Part shown: positions 6,652-14,586 of the stretch, piece by piece
How the letters are laid out: every line of letters starts with the position of its first letter
Position numbering within the stretch: the stretch's first letter is position 1
Origin: B46-G9 sp964548365
Lineage (GTDB): Bacteria > Desulfobacterota > DSM-4660 > Desulfatiglandales > Desulfatiglandaceae
NCBI GenBank assembly: GCA_964548365.1
Contig: CAZJRD010000050.1
Coordinates: 1-23,198, forward strand
Reading direction: 5' to 3'
Length of the DNA: 23,198 nt
Notes under the pieces: generated by a model
The model's input: the letters and a program-made list of their open reading frames with translations, nothing else
Told to the model about the DNA's origin: nothing
Databases searched by the model: none
Made by a program: the position numbers and the translations under genes

Positions 6652-7479
6652 TTACTTGAAACCCTCCTTGGCGGCTAGGATATCGAGGTGGAGGGTGGCG
6701 AGATTTTCCAGTTCCATGGGCCCGGTTTTTTCAAAGACCCGCTTGTCCACTGCTTTGATGTAGTGCCCGCACTGCCTGCAGAAATCTACCCGGAATCCCT
6801 CGTGGTTTTCCACCTCAAAATAACCCAAGTTTTTATGGTCGTCATTGCTGCAGAAGGGGCATTTGAGGCGGGGAAAACGCCATTCCAGTCCGCAGAGTTC
6901 GCAGTGCATGTAGCGCTTGCCCGTCTTATCAAAAAAGGAAATGGAAGGAAGAGACCCACAGAAGGGGCAGTATCTATAGTCCCATGCATCTGTGTCAATC
7001 TGCGGCGCATAAAGGTCTCGCAGGGCATGGATTGACGGCGTCAATGCCATTTGGGCCAGGAATTTGAGGGTTTGGGCTTCTAAATTGACGCCTCCGGCTA
7101 TGTCCACAAGAGCCTCTTGATCGTTATTGAGGGCTATGCTGAAAAGGTTCCGACTCCAGTTTTCGTCTTTTTCGCACGCTCGAAGGGCCGTCTCAAGTCC
7201 TTCCCTGTCCGACCGCTCTCTGGTCTGGAGGGTTGTCAGAAATTTTTCGAGCAATAGGGCTGCCGAATCCAAGTCCACCGGAAGGTCAGTCCTGGCAAAA
7301 AGAGGAAACCCTTCTTCCCGCTTGATGTCCTGCAGCCGTTCATCCACGGGTGCTCCTTTCATCCTGGGTGTTTCTTCCGCCATGAGCGCTGCCAGATCCC
7401 TGAAAGCGGTCAGTGCCTCCCTGGCAAGAGGTCTCTCTTCAATGAGTCGTTCCGTCTCTTTCAAAAGCTCATCGACCAT
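6652..7479 (-). CDS. fdhE: Formate dehydrogenase accessory protein FdhE
   Basis: 275 residues from ATG 7479, chosen because an AAGGGGG ribosome site lies just upstream and the preceding gene stops 13 nt away; a longer in-frame reading would overlap that gene. The N-terminal half is helical. The C-terminal half carries four CxxC pairs, CPFC (171-174), CELC (193-196), CPFC (207-210) and CRQC (234-237), which form the two rubredoxin-like iron sites of FdhE. FdhE binds the FDH catalytic subunit in the cytoplasm and is needed for its maturation before Tat export. It is the last gene of the fdh cluster, which firmly ties the cluster to formate metabolism. Confidence 0.93.
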   Translation of the reverse strand: MVDELLKETERLIEERPLAREALTAFRDLAALMAEETPRMKGAPVDERLQDIKREEGFPLFARTDLPVDLDSAALLLEKFLTTLQTRERSDREGLETALRACEKDENWSRNLFSIALNNDQEALVDIAGGVNLEAQTLKFLAQMALTPSIHALRDLYAPQIDTDAWDYRYCPFCGSLPSISFFDKTGKRYMHCELCGLEWRFPRLKCPFCSNDDHKNLGYFEVENHEGFRVDFCRQCGHYIKAVDKRVFEKTGPMELENLATLHLDILAAKEGFK

Positions 7480-7492
7480 ACGGTCCCCCTTA

Positions 7493-8092
7493 TTATTTCG
7501 GAAGTTGCTGGAGTTCGTGCACAAGTACCTCCAAGCTTGGTCTCTTATTGATATCGTGGACATCAATATACCGGATTATGCCCTTTTTGTCGATCAGGAA
7601 GAGTGCCCTTTCGGCCACGCCGTCAGAGCGGAGGATCCCATACCTGCTGGCCACCTTTCCGTGGGGCCAGAAATCAGAGAGCACGGGAAACCATAGGTGT
7701 CCCATCTGATTGGTCCAGGCAAAAAGGGTGGGGATGTTATCGACGGTGATGCCGAGCAGGATGGTGTTCTGTCGCTCGAAGATGTCTTTAACGATATTGT
7801 ACCCGGGCCACTGGTCAGAACATACCGGGGTCCATGCAGCCGGTACGAAAGAAAGAACCACATTTTTCTTCCCAAGGAACTGATGCAGTGAAACCTTTTT
7901 CCCCGTAAGGGAGGGAAGGCTGAAATCGGGCGCTTTTTGCCCAATCCGTACTTTCAGCTTGCTGTCAACGGGTTTGAGGATTCCGGGGTTATAGATGTTA
8001 TTTTTGTAAGCCTCAGAATGGGTCTGGGCTGATGTTGTGGAAAAAGAGAAGAGCAGCATGCAAACCATCATAGGCAATGTATATCTTTTCAT
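7493..8092 (-). CDS. Exported 1-Cys peroxiredoxin-like (AhpC/TSA) protein
   Basis: 199 residues from ATG 8092 (GGAGGGA ribosome site overlapping the upstream stop). A signal peptide (1-22) precedes a peroxiredoxin fold with the peroxidatic motif Pro84-x3-Thr88-x2-Cys91 (PAAWTPVC) and the supporting Arg162 in ERALFLID. Cys91 is the only cysteine of the mature protein, so it would be a 1-Cys enzyme needing an external thiol reductant. The CPYC protein encoded just upstream is the obvious candidate. Peroxiredoxins reduce hydrogen peroxide, organic peroxides or peroxynitrite. Export to the periplasm, where FdhAB acts, suggests protection or redox control of that enzyme; this is inference. Confidence 0.85.
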   Translation of the reverse strand: MKRYTLPMMVCMLLFSFSTTSAQTHSEAYKNNIYNPGILKPVDSKLKVRIGQKAPDFSLPSLTGKKVSLHQFLGKKNVVLSFVPAAWTPVCSDQWPGYNIVKDIFERQNTILLGITVDNIPTLFAWTNQMGHLWFPVLSDFWPHGKVASRYGILRSDGVAERALFLIDKKGIIRYIDVHDINKRPSLEVLVHELQQLPK

Positions 8093-8105
8093 GTTTCTAT
8101 CCCTC

Positions 8106-8681
8106 CTATTTGATTCCACTACGAGCGCGAATAGTTTGCAAGAAGGAATCGAGGTCCTTTATCCCCCCAAGTTTCGAATAGATGACTTCTTGAGTGCTTC
8201 CGGGACCGGCGGCAACAACGAAGAAGTAGGGAGTCCTCGTCTCTCCCAGGCATTTGTGAACAGTAAAATTGTTATCGGAGAAAAGGGGAAACGGCACCTG
8301 ATATTTTTTTCTGAAAATATCCACCTCAAACGGGGAGTTGCCCGCCCCGATGCCTATAATCTTTATCTTCCCCTTGAGCTGCGGATCAGTCTCCATACGC
8401 TGATAGAGTTTATTGATGTTCGGCGCCTCCCGCTGGCAATACGGGCAGTACATGCTGAAGATTTCAATAATGACTGCTTTGGCCTTAATTTGATGGATCT
8501 TAAAAAATCCTTTGCCCTTGAGCCCCAAATATTGGCGGTGGTCTGCGTTTGCGGGAATCGGTAATTGAAAATCGGGAAGGATGCTGTTTTCCTGCGGCGG
8601 CAGGGTTTTCGCCCAAAGAGGACTCTGTTGAGCGAAAAATCCCAAGACGAGAAAGAGCGGGATACAGATCGCTTTTTTCAT
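8106..8681 (-). CDS. Exported TlpA/thioredoxin-like disulfide reductase
   Basis: 191 residues from ATG 8681, preceded by AAAGGAG; longer readings lack a ribosome site. A signal peptide (1-24, cleavage near LWA-K) is followed by a TlpA/ResA-like thioredoxin fold. The active site is Cys79-Pro-Tyr-Cys82 in FSMYCPYCQREAPN, the cis-proline is Pro151 in TRTPYFF, and a third cysteine (Cys144) sits near it. CPYC motifs usually mark reductants or disulfide-exchange proteins. Genes for the peroxiredoxin and FdhE follow with 13-nt gaps, so the three form one translation unit. The electron donor (a CcdA/DsbD-like membrane protein) is not in the window. Confidence 0.85.
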   Translation of the reverse strand: MKKAICIPLFLVLGFFAQQSPLWAKTLPPQENSILPDFQLPIPANADHRQYLGLKGKGFFKIHQIKAKAVIIEIFSMYCPYCQREAPNINKLYQRMETDPQLKGKIKIIGIGAGNSPFEVDIFRKKYQVPFPLFSDNNFTVHKCLGETRTPYFFVVAAGPGSTQEVIYSKLGGIKDLDSFLQTIRARSGIK

Positions 8682-8699
8682 TTGCGCTTCTCCTTTCAA

Positions 8700-8736
8700 G
8701 AGAAGAAAAAGGGATACCCCACGGAGTATCCCCTTT
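8700..8736 (-). terminator. Hairpin with T-run between fdhB and the thioredoxin-like gene
   Basis: GGGATAC (8711-8717) and GTATCCC (8726-8732) form a perfect 7-bp stem with an 8-nt loop. Read on the minus strand the stem is followed at once by TTTTTCTTCT, as in an intrinsic terminator. It lies 24 nt after the fdhB stop and just before the next gene's ribosome site, so it may lower expression of the accessory genes relative to fdhAB. Confidence 0.65.
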
Positions 8737-8759
8737 CCTTTTTCTCTCTGAGTGGTGGA

Positions 8760-9515
8760 CTAGCTTGCAAGTTTATGAAGAATATTCCATTCTTTGGACA
8801 ATTCCCGCAGAGAACGGCCGATCTTTTTCAAAGCCATCTGCCGGTCCATGAGAGACGGAGCCCGTTCAACGCTCGCGTATTGATAGTATTTTTCCGGAGC
8901 GTCAGCCAGGAGATGGAAGACTCTCAGGTCATCCAGTCCCGTTCCCACCGCCTTGGGAAACTTGGCTTTCGCTTCCGCCAGCCGCTTATTTGCCAGGTCC
9001 ACCATTTTGTCCCGATCACCAAAACTCATGGCGCCGGTTGGGCAGGTCTTGACACAGGCGGGAAGCATACCGCTGTTGACCCGGTCCACACACATGGTGC
9101 ACTTGGCCATGTACCCGGTCCCTTTTTGGACCCGCGGGATATTAAAGGGGCACGCGTCAATAATGTCTTGGTGGTTGGCCTTTTTGAGCTTGTCCGTGTA
9201 CAGGACCGCACCCGAGTGGCTGTCTATGATGATCCCACCGGGCACGTCATCGTCCGCAGTCTCCTTACAGGGCGGCTCAACGCAATGACGACAGGAATCC
9301 TGGAAGAAATACCAGACAGGCTTGTTGTCAGGACCCATATACTCCTGGAACCTGATCAGTTTATACGTGTCGAAAGACAGGTCCTTGGGGTTCTGGTAAC
9401 TGCCCCAATTTTCCGTCTTTGTCGCCGGCAACTGGTTCCACTGTTTGCAGGCAATCTGACAGCCCCGGCAGCCGGTACACAGTGTCGTGTCGATAAAAAA
9501 TGCCTTTCCGTTCAT
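8760..9515 (-). CDS. fdhB: Formate dehydrogenase beta subunit (4Fe-4S ferredoxin type)
   Basis: 251 residues. The first cluster motif is CTGCRGCQIAC (Cys13, 16, 19, 23); further clusters are built from CRHCVEPPC, DACPF, CTMC and CVKTC, giving the four-[4Fe-4S] set of FdnH/FdhB subunits that carries electrons away from the catalytic subunit. The C-terminal membrane anchor of E. coli FdnH is absent, matching soluble periplasmic FdhAB of sulfate reducers. There is no signal peptide; such subunits ride through Tat with the alpha subunit. The ribosome site is an almost complete anti-16S match, AAAGGAGGTGATC, and overlaps the fdhA stop. Confidence 0.95.
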   Translation of the reverse strand: MNGKAFFIDTTLCTGCRGCQIACKQWNQLPATKTENWGSYQNPKDLSFDTYKLIRFQEYMGPDNKPVWYFFQDSCRHCVEPPCKETADDDVPGGIIIDSHSGAVLYTDKLKKANHQDIIDACPFNIPRVQKGTGYMAKCTMCVDRVNSGMLPACVKTCPTGAMSFGDRDKMVDLANKRLAEAKAKFPKAVGTGLDDLRVFHLLADAPEKYYQYASVERAPSLMDRQMALKKIGRSLRELSKEWNILHKLAS

Positions 9516-9528
9516 CAGATCACCTCCT

Positions 9529-12500
9529 TTATATTGTTCTCACATTGACCATGAAGGCCTTGGTTTCAGGAATCCTGGTATTCGGGTCACCGGTGGACGG
9601 GGTGAGCAGGTTCGCCGAATCCCCGCCGTCCTTTGGGTGTACCCACCCGAAATGCCAGGGCAACCCCACCTGGTGAATTACGTTACCCTCGACGTTAAAG
9701 GGTCGGAAACGGTGGGTGACTATGGCAACCGCCTTGACCTTTCCGCGGGCGGATTCAACAATCACCTTTTGGCCGTTCTTGATCCCTTTCAACTTGGCCA
9801 GCTCATTGCTCATTTCCACGAAGAGCTGGGGCTGAGTCTCCAGGAGCCACGGCTGCCACCTGGTCATAACACCGGTCTGCCAGTGCTCGGATACCCGGTA
9901 AGTCGTTCCGACGATGGGGTACCGCGGATCGCATGTCCGGTAGACATCCTCATCAGTGCTGTAAGTGGGGGCTGTTGGGTTAATCAATTGGTCGGAAAAG
10001 GCGTTTTTTTCCACCGGGCATTCCAGCGGTTCGTAGTGTTCCGGGAAAGGACCGTCGGCGCGTCCCGGCCCGAAGATCCTGCCATGCCCTTCCGGTTTCA
10101 TGATAAAGGGATACTTGGTCTTGGGATTGAGTGTCCCATCCGGTTTCAGCATGGGAGGCCATCCGCCGTCAGGCACATCGCCGGTCCAGCCGCCTTTTCC
10201 GCCCTTGGCATTGGGATCCCAACTGATGACGGGATGTTCCGTATCCCAAGGTTTGCCGTGCAGGTCAACAGAAGCACGGTTGTAAATAATCCGGCGGTTC
10301 ACCGGCCAGCACCAGGACCACTCAAGGTTGAGGCCGATGCCGGACTTTTCCCTCTTTCTCCTGGCCGCCATGTTGCCTTTGCCGGTATAGGAGTTGCAAT
10401 AGAGCCAGTTCGCGCTGCTGGTGGAACCGTCTGCCTGGAGAAAGGCAAAGCTTGGCACCAGATCTCCCTTCTTGAAGTTCTTGCCCTTGATAGTCACGTC
10501 TTTCTGGAAGTACCCGTTGACCTCTTTCGCAACCTTGTGGGGATCGTACATTCCATTGGTGGCGTAATCCCATTTGAGATTGAGGACGGGCTCGGGGAAG
10601 ACCGCTTTCTTCCCTTTTTTGACATCCCGGTTATAGAGCCACCTGACTTTTCTGAAGAGATCGATGAGCATATCACCATCGGATCTTGCTTCTCCCGGTG
10701 GCTTTGCCGCCTGGTAACGCCACTGCATCCAGCGACCGCTGTTGGTGATGGATCCTTCCTTTTCCACCGAGACGGCACAGGGAAGAAAGAAAACCTCTGT
10801 CTTTATCTTCTTCGGGTCCATGCCCGGACCCTTCCAGAAGGAACCGGTCTCATTTTCAAAGATGTTGACGTTGACCATCCAGTCCAGCTTGGTCAGGGCC
10901 TGACGGGTCTTGTTGGCGTTGGCCCCGGAGCAGGCGGGGTTCTGGCCCCAGGCAAAAAAGCCCGTGAATTCTCCCCGATACATGGAATCGAAGAGAGTCA
11001 GCCATGAATAGTCCTTGCCGTCATCCAGTTTCGGGAGCCAGGAATAGCCAAAATCGTTTGCCGGCGTCGCCTTTTTCCCGAAAAAGGACTTGAGGAGACT
11101 CACCGAATACTTGGGATAGTTCCCCCACCAGTTCGCACTCAGTGGATCATGAGTGACCGGGGTATATTTTTTATTGTAGGCCGCCAGGGCTGCCTGGGAG
11201 GCCTTGGGCGTTTTCAGGTAGCCGGGGAGAATGTGAAAGAGGATACAGTGATCCGTGGAACCCTGCACATTGGATTCCCCGCGTAGCGCATTTACTCCAC
11301 CACCTGCAACGCCGATGTTCCCGAGCAGGAGCTGGATCATGGCCATGCAGCGGATATTCTGGACCCCAACCGTGTGCTGAGTCCATCCCATGGCGTACAT
11401 GATGGTTCCGGCCTTGCCCTTCTCTCCCGTGGCCGAGTACATCTCGTACACTTTCAGGAGGTCCTCTTTGGACGTCCCGGTCACGCTGGACACCTTGTCC
11501 AAATCGTAGCGACTGTAATGTCCTTTCAGGAGCTGAAAAACACACCTGGGGTTTTGCAGGGTCTTGTCTTTCTTAGGGACACCGTTGGCATCTTTTTGAA
11601 AGGCCCACTTGCTCTTGTCGTACTTGTGCGTAGCAGGATCATACCCGGAAAACAGACCGTCATGAAAGCTGTAACTGTCGGATACCAGGAAGGAAGCGTT
11701 GGTGTATTCGGCCGTATATTCTTTGAAGTACTTGTCATTGTCCAGGATGTACTTGATCATGCCGCCCAGGAAGGCGATGTCGGTTCCCGACCGGAGCGGG
11801 GCATAGAAATCGGCTTTTGAAGAGGAGCGGGTAAACCGGGGATCAACGCTGATGAGCTTGCCGCCCCGTTTCATTGCCTCCGTGACCCACTTGAAGGAAA
11901 TGGGGTGGTTTTCCGCCGCGTTGGATCCCATGATGAGGATAATGTCACTGTTTCTAATATCGATCCAGTGGTTGGTCATCGCGCCGCGTCCGAACGACTC
12001 TGCCAGAGCCGCAACAGTGGCGCTGTGTCAGATACGCGCCTGGTGTTCGATGTAGACGAGACCCAGGGCCCGCATCATGGCCTGGATGAGCCAGCACTCC
12101 TCATTGTCAATGGCAGCACTGCCAATATGCGCGATGCCATTGGTCCGGTTTACCACCTGTCCCTTGTCATTCTTGACCGCGAAGCTCGCATCCCGGCTCT
12201 TTTTGACCCGGAGGGCGATCTTCCACAGGGCCTGTTCCCAGGAAATGGGTTCCCAGCGGTTACTGTAGGGTCGACGATACATGGGCGTTGTGATCCGACT
12301 GTCGTTATTGACCAGTTGGCTCAATGCCGCGCCTTTGGAACAGAGGGCCCCTTCATTGATGGGATGATCGGGGTCCCCCTCGATGTTGATAACCTTCCCC
12401 GCTCCCGCCTTGCCCGTATGGACGATAACACCGCAGCCGACGGCACAGTAACAGCAGATGCTCGTCGACTCCCTGGCGTACCGGATCTTCAGGGTCTGCG

Positions 12501-12603
12501 CATGGGACTCGAAGGGCTTGAGATCGACTCCCAGGCCCAGGGCCGCAGCGCCTGCAGCAGAAGCTCCCGTGATTTTGAGAAAACCTCGACGCGTGACTTT
12601 CAT
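9529..12603 (-). CDS. fdhA: Formate dehydrogenase catalytic subunit, selenocysteine-containing, Tat-exported
   Basis: 1,024 residues from ATG 12603 (AAAGGAGG ribosome site), reading UGA at 12030-12028 as selenocysteine 192. Both sides of the UGA are in frame and homologous to FDH: EHQARI-Sec-HSATVAALAESFGRG, with the catalytic Sec-His pair. The N-terminus is a Tat leader (TRRGFLKITG). The [4Fe-4S] site is Cys50/53/57/88, followed by Lys90. The rest is a bis-pterin (Mo/W) domain ending in the usual FVEMSNELAKLKG and FGWVHPKDG segments. It interconverts formate and CO2. Sec at 192 agrees with my recollection of D. vulgaris FdhA numbering. Two C-terminal cysteines, 862 and 891, are discussed in the findings. 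Cytochrome or membrane partners are not encoded nearby. Confidence 0.96.
11985..12030 (-). promoter_or_regulatory. Selenocysteine UGA codon and candidate bacterial SECIS region
   Basis: The in-frame TGA (12030-12028) is followed by CACAGCGCCACTGTTGCGGC, which parallels the E. coli fdhF/fdnG segment where a SelB-binding hairpin lies within about 40 nt of the UGA. Several short pairings are possible (for example CUG...CAG around a GGCUC apex). The exact fold was not computed. Confidence 0.5.
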
Positions 12604-12712
12604 AGATCCTCCTTTCCGCAATGCGTTGATGGGTGAATAAAAAAAACCTTGAAACAGCGAAATGTGGCAAATATTGGTGAAAAATAACAGTTCGTTTATT
12701 GTGAGTTGGTTA

Positions 12713-12733
12713 GCCGTTCTTCAGCAAGAAGGC
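12713..12733. repeat. Small stem-loop in the fdhA upstream region
   Basis: GCC-g-TTCTT-CAGC-AAGAA-GGC forms an 8-bp stem with one bulged G and a 4-nt loop, about 110 nt upstream of the fdhA start. On the fdhA strand it could lie in the 5' leader; on the + strand it is followed by a short TTTT. No convincing sigma70 promoter for fdhA was found in 12604-12900. Confidence 0.3.
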
Positions 12734-12893
12734 CGCCTTTTATGGCTTGTACGTTCCATCCCCTAGAAAGATGCATAAGTTGATTTGGATGTGAATTGAT
12801 CAGCCACCTCATTCTTTGACTCGACACGCATAATCGAAACACCATTTGTTTACAATTGTCAAGGATTTTTAAGAAAAAAATCAGCCAGTTATA

Positions 12894-12911
12894 TATGTCA
12901 ATATTGACATA
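12894..12911. promoter_or_regulatory. 18-bp perfect palindrome, probable operator
   Basis: TATGTCAATATTGACATA is a perfect palindrome centred at 12902.5, almost midway between the divergent fdhA (12603) and aminotransferase (13270) starts. Its core is TGTCA-N4-TGACA. Length and symmetry fit a dimeric regulator site. The family of the regulator is not identifiable; it does not match the FNR or Rex consensus. Confidence 0.5.
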
Positions 12912-13057
12912 AGCGAAAAGCTTCAACTTTGGGTGCACCTTTCATAGTTCTTACAGGCATAGGAAACAACATCATTAAGCCTACACCGGAAATCATGAGA
13001 ACGCTGAAGTTAACCAAGAATCTGGATAAGGATACCCGGATCGTTCACCAGGCGTAG
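12908..13057 (+). pseudogene. Unidentified gene 3' fragment in the fdhA-aminotransferase gap
   Basis: An open frame of 49 codons without a start ends at TAG 13055 and reads LGAPFIVLTGIGNNIIKPTP then EIMRTLKLTKNLDKDTRIVH. Its composition is protein-like, and the segment looks like the tail of a longer protein, but I do not recognise the family. A transposase tail is one possibility. The remainder of the 12604-13269 gap shows only the hairpin, palindrome and promoter listed separately. Confidence 0.3.
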
Positions 13058-13193
13058 ACACAGACCAGTGTTCTGTTGACGATCTTCATCGCAGTTCTGG
13101 AGCAGCTAAACAAACGGGGAGGCTTTTTTGCCTGGTCCGCCCTCTTATTCAAGTAATACACAACCCTGTCATACCGAGTATTCACAAAAATCC

Positions 13194-13223
13194 TTGACAT
13201 TTGTGTCCCGGGACAGTTTTTAT
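13194..13223 (+). promoter_or_regulatory. Promoter of the aminotransferase-ligase-AOR operon
   Basis: A perfect -35 TTGACA (13194-13199) is followed after 18 nt by TTTTAT (13218-13223, four of six -10 matches). Transcription would start near 13230, giving a leader of about 40 nt. Confidence 0.55.
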
Positions 13224-13234
13224 GGATGCATAAA
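13204..13234. promoter_or_regulatory. Two palindromes inside the operon promoter (operator candidates)
   Basis: TGTCCCGGGACA (13204-13215) is a perfect 12-bp palindrome lying wholly between the -35 and -10 boxes. TTTATG-N4-CATAAA (13219-13234) is a second inverted repeat covering the -10 and the start site. Both positions would block RNA polymerase if occupied, which suggests repression. The regulator is not encoded in the window. Confidence 0.5.
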
Positions 13235-13269
13235 GGCGCTGATGTAATTCCGTCAACGAGGAGGCAATA

Positions 13270-14571
13270 ATGGGAAAGACAGAAGAATTGAAGCAATTAC
13301 GGAAAAAGCACGTCCCCCAAGGAGTGTTCAATATCCTTCCGATGTTTGTCAAGCAGGCCAAAGGGGCTCTTATCACGGACGTGGAAGGGAAGGAATACAT
13401 TGACTTTGCCGGTGGGATTGGGGTGGAAAACGTGGGGCACTGCGCCCGGAAGGTGGTGGATGCCATACGGGAACAGGCCGCAACCTATATTCACACCTGT
13501 TTTCACGTGGTCATGTATGAGCCGTATATCGAGCTTGCGAAAAAGCTCAATGAGGTGACCCCGGGTAATTTTCCCAAGATGACCATGTTCGCTAACAGCG
13601 GCGCGGAGGCCGTAGAAAATGGAGTCAAGATAGCACGGTATTACACGAAGCGCCCGGCCGTCATCGCTTTTGAGAACGCCTTTCACGGGAGGACCCTGCT
13701 GGGGATGACGCTCACCAGCAAGGTGAAGCCGTACAAGTGGGGATTCGGCCCTTTCGCGCCGGAAGTGTACCGGATGCCCTTTGCCTATTGCTACCGGTGC
13801 CCGTACGGGAAGACCTATCCCGGGTGCAATCTTCGCTGCGCTGATGCCCTGAACGAGTTTTTTGTGAACCAGGTTTCGGGCGACCAAGTGGCCGCGATAA
13901 TCGTTGAACCGGTGCAGGGAGAAGGGGGCTTCATCGTCCCGCCTAAAGATTATTTCAAGAGAGTCAAGGAGATCTGCGAACAAAATGGTATCCTTTTCAT
14001 CATGGATGAGATCCAATCCGGCATGGGCAGGACCGGATATCTCTTCGCCTCGGAGTATTTTGACGTTGAACCGGACATGGTCCTATCCGCGAAATCCCTG
14101 GCCGCGGGCATGCCCTTGAGTGCGGTGACCGGAAAGGCGGAGATCATGAACGCCCCCCATGTCGGTGGACTAGGCGGGACTTATGGAGGAAACCCGTTGT
14201 CCTGCGTGGCTGCTCTCGCGGTTTTTGAAACCCTTGAAGAAGAAAACCTTCTTGAAAAAGGGAAAAAACTGGGGCAGGAAGTACGGCTTGCCTTTGACCA
14301 GCTCAAGGAAAAATATGACATCATCGGCGAAGTGCGAGGCATGGGCCCCATGCTGGCCCTGGAACTGGTGAAGGACCGGGAAACAAGAGAACCGGCCGCG
14401 GATGAGGCAAAGAAGCTCGTGCAGCTCGCCTTTGAAAAAGGTCTGATCCTCCTTTCCTGCGGAAATTTCGGCAACGTGATCAGGGCCCTCATGCCCCTTT
14501 CCATTGAAAAGGCCCAGTTGGAAAAGGGCCTCGGCATCCTTGACGAGGGCTTAAGCAAATTAGCTGGATAG
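13270..14571 (+). CDS. gabT: Class III aminotransferase, 4-aminobutyrate transaminase-like
   Basis: 433 residues, fold type I PLP enzyme. Visible: substrate/cofactor loop NSGAEAVENG (109-118), NAFHGRTLLG (136-145), the Asp246 that binds the pyridine nitrogen in IMDEIQSGMGRTG, and Lys275 (SAKSLAAGMP) for the Schiff base. The likely reaction moves the amino group of an omega-amino acid (such as 4-aminobutyrate) to 2-oxoglutarate, leaving a semialdehyde. A Cys-rich insertion CYRCPYGKTYPGCNLRC (174-190) is present. First gene of an operon; GAGGAGG ribosome site. The ligase starts 15 nt after its stop. The AOR downstream could consume the aldehyde product. Substrate could instead be another omega-amino acid or a diamine. 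Confidence 0.88.
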   Translation: MGKTEELKQLRKKHVPQGVFNILPMFVKQAKGALITDVEGKEYIDFAGGIGVENVGHCARKVVDAIREQAATYIHTCFHVVMYEPYIELAKKLNEVTPGNFPKMTMFANSGAEAVENGVKIARYYTKRPAVIAFENAFHGRTLLGMTLTSKVKPYKWGFGPFAPEVYRMPFAYCYRCPYGKTYPGCNLRCADALNEFFVNQVSGDQVAAIIVEPVQGEGGFIVPPKDYFKRVKEICEQNGILFIMDEIQSGMGRTGYLFASEYFDVEPDMVLSAKSLAAGMPLSAVTGKAEIMNAPHVGGLGGTYGGNPLSCVAALAVFETLEEENLLEKGKKLGQEVRLAFDQLKEKYDIIGEVRGMGPMLALELVKDRETREPAADEAKKLVQLAFEKGLILLSCGNFGNVIRALMPLSIEKAQLEKGLGILDEGLSKLAG

Positions 14572-14586
14572 GATGAGGAAGAACAT

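Noticed and set aside
8565..9548. A 327-codon + strand open frame opposite fdhB
   Set aside because: fdhB has all its cluster cysteines in the opposite strand; this frame is a shadow without recognisable domains.
9487..11007. A 506-codon open frame on the + strand opposite fdhA
   Set aside because: It is antisense to a fully motif-supported formate dehydrogenase, has no family features or ribosome site, and arises from codon bias on the opposite strand.
12028..12030. The TGA splitting fdhA read as a nonsense mutation or frameshift
   Set aside because: It falls exactly at the Sec-His active-site position, and both halves are intact and in the same frame.
13117..13136. AGGC-TTTTTT-GCCT as an intrinsic terminator
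   Set aside because: The T-run is in the loop instead of after the stem, so it does not have terminator form.
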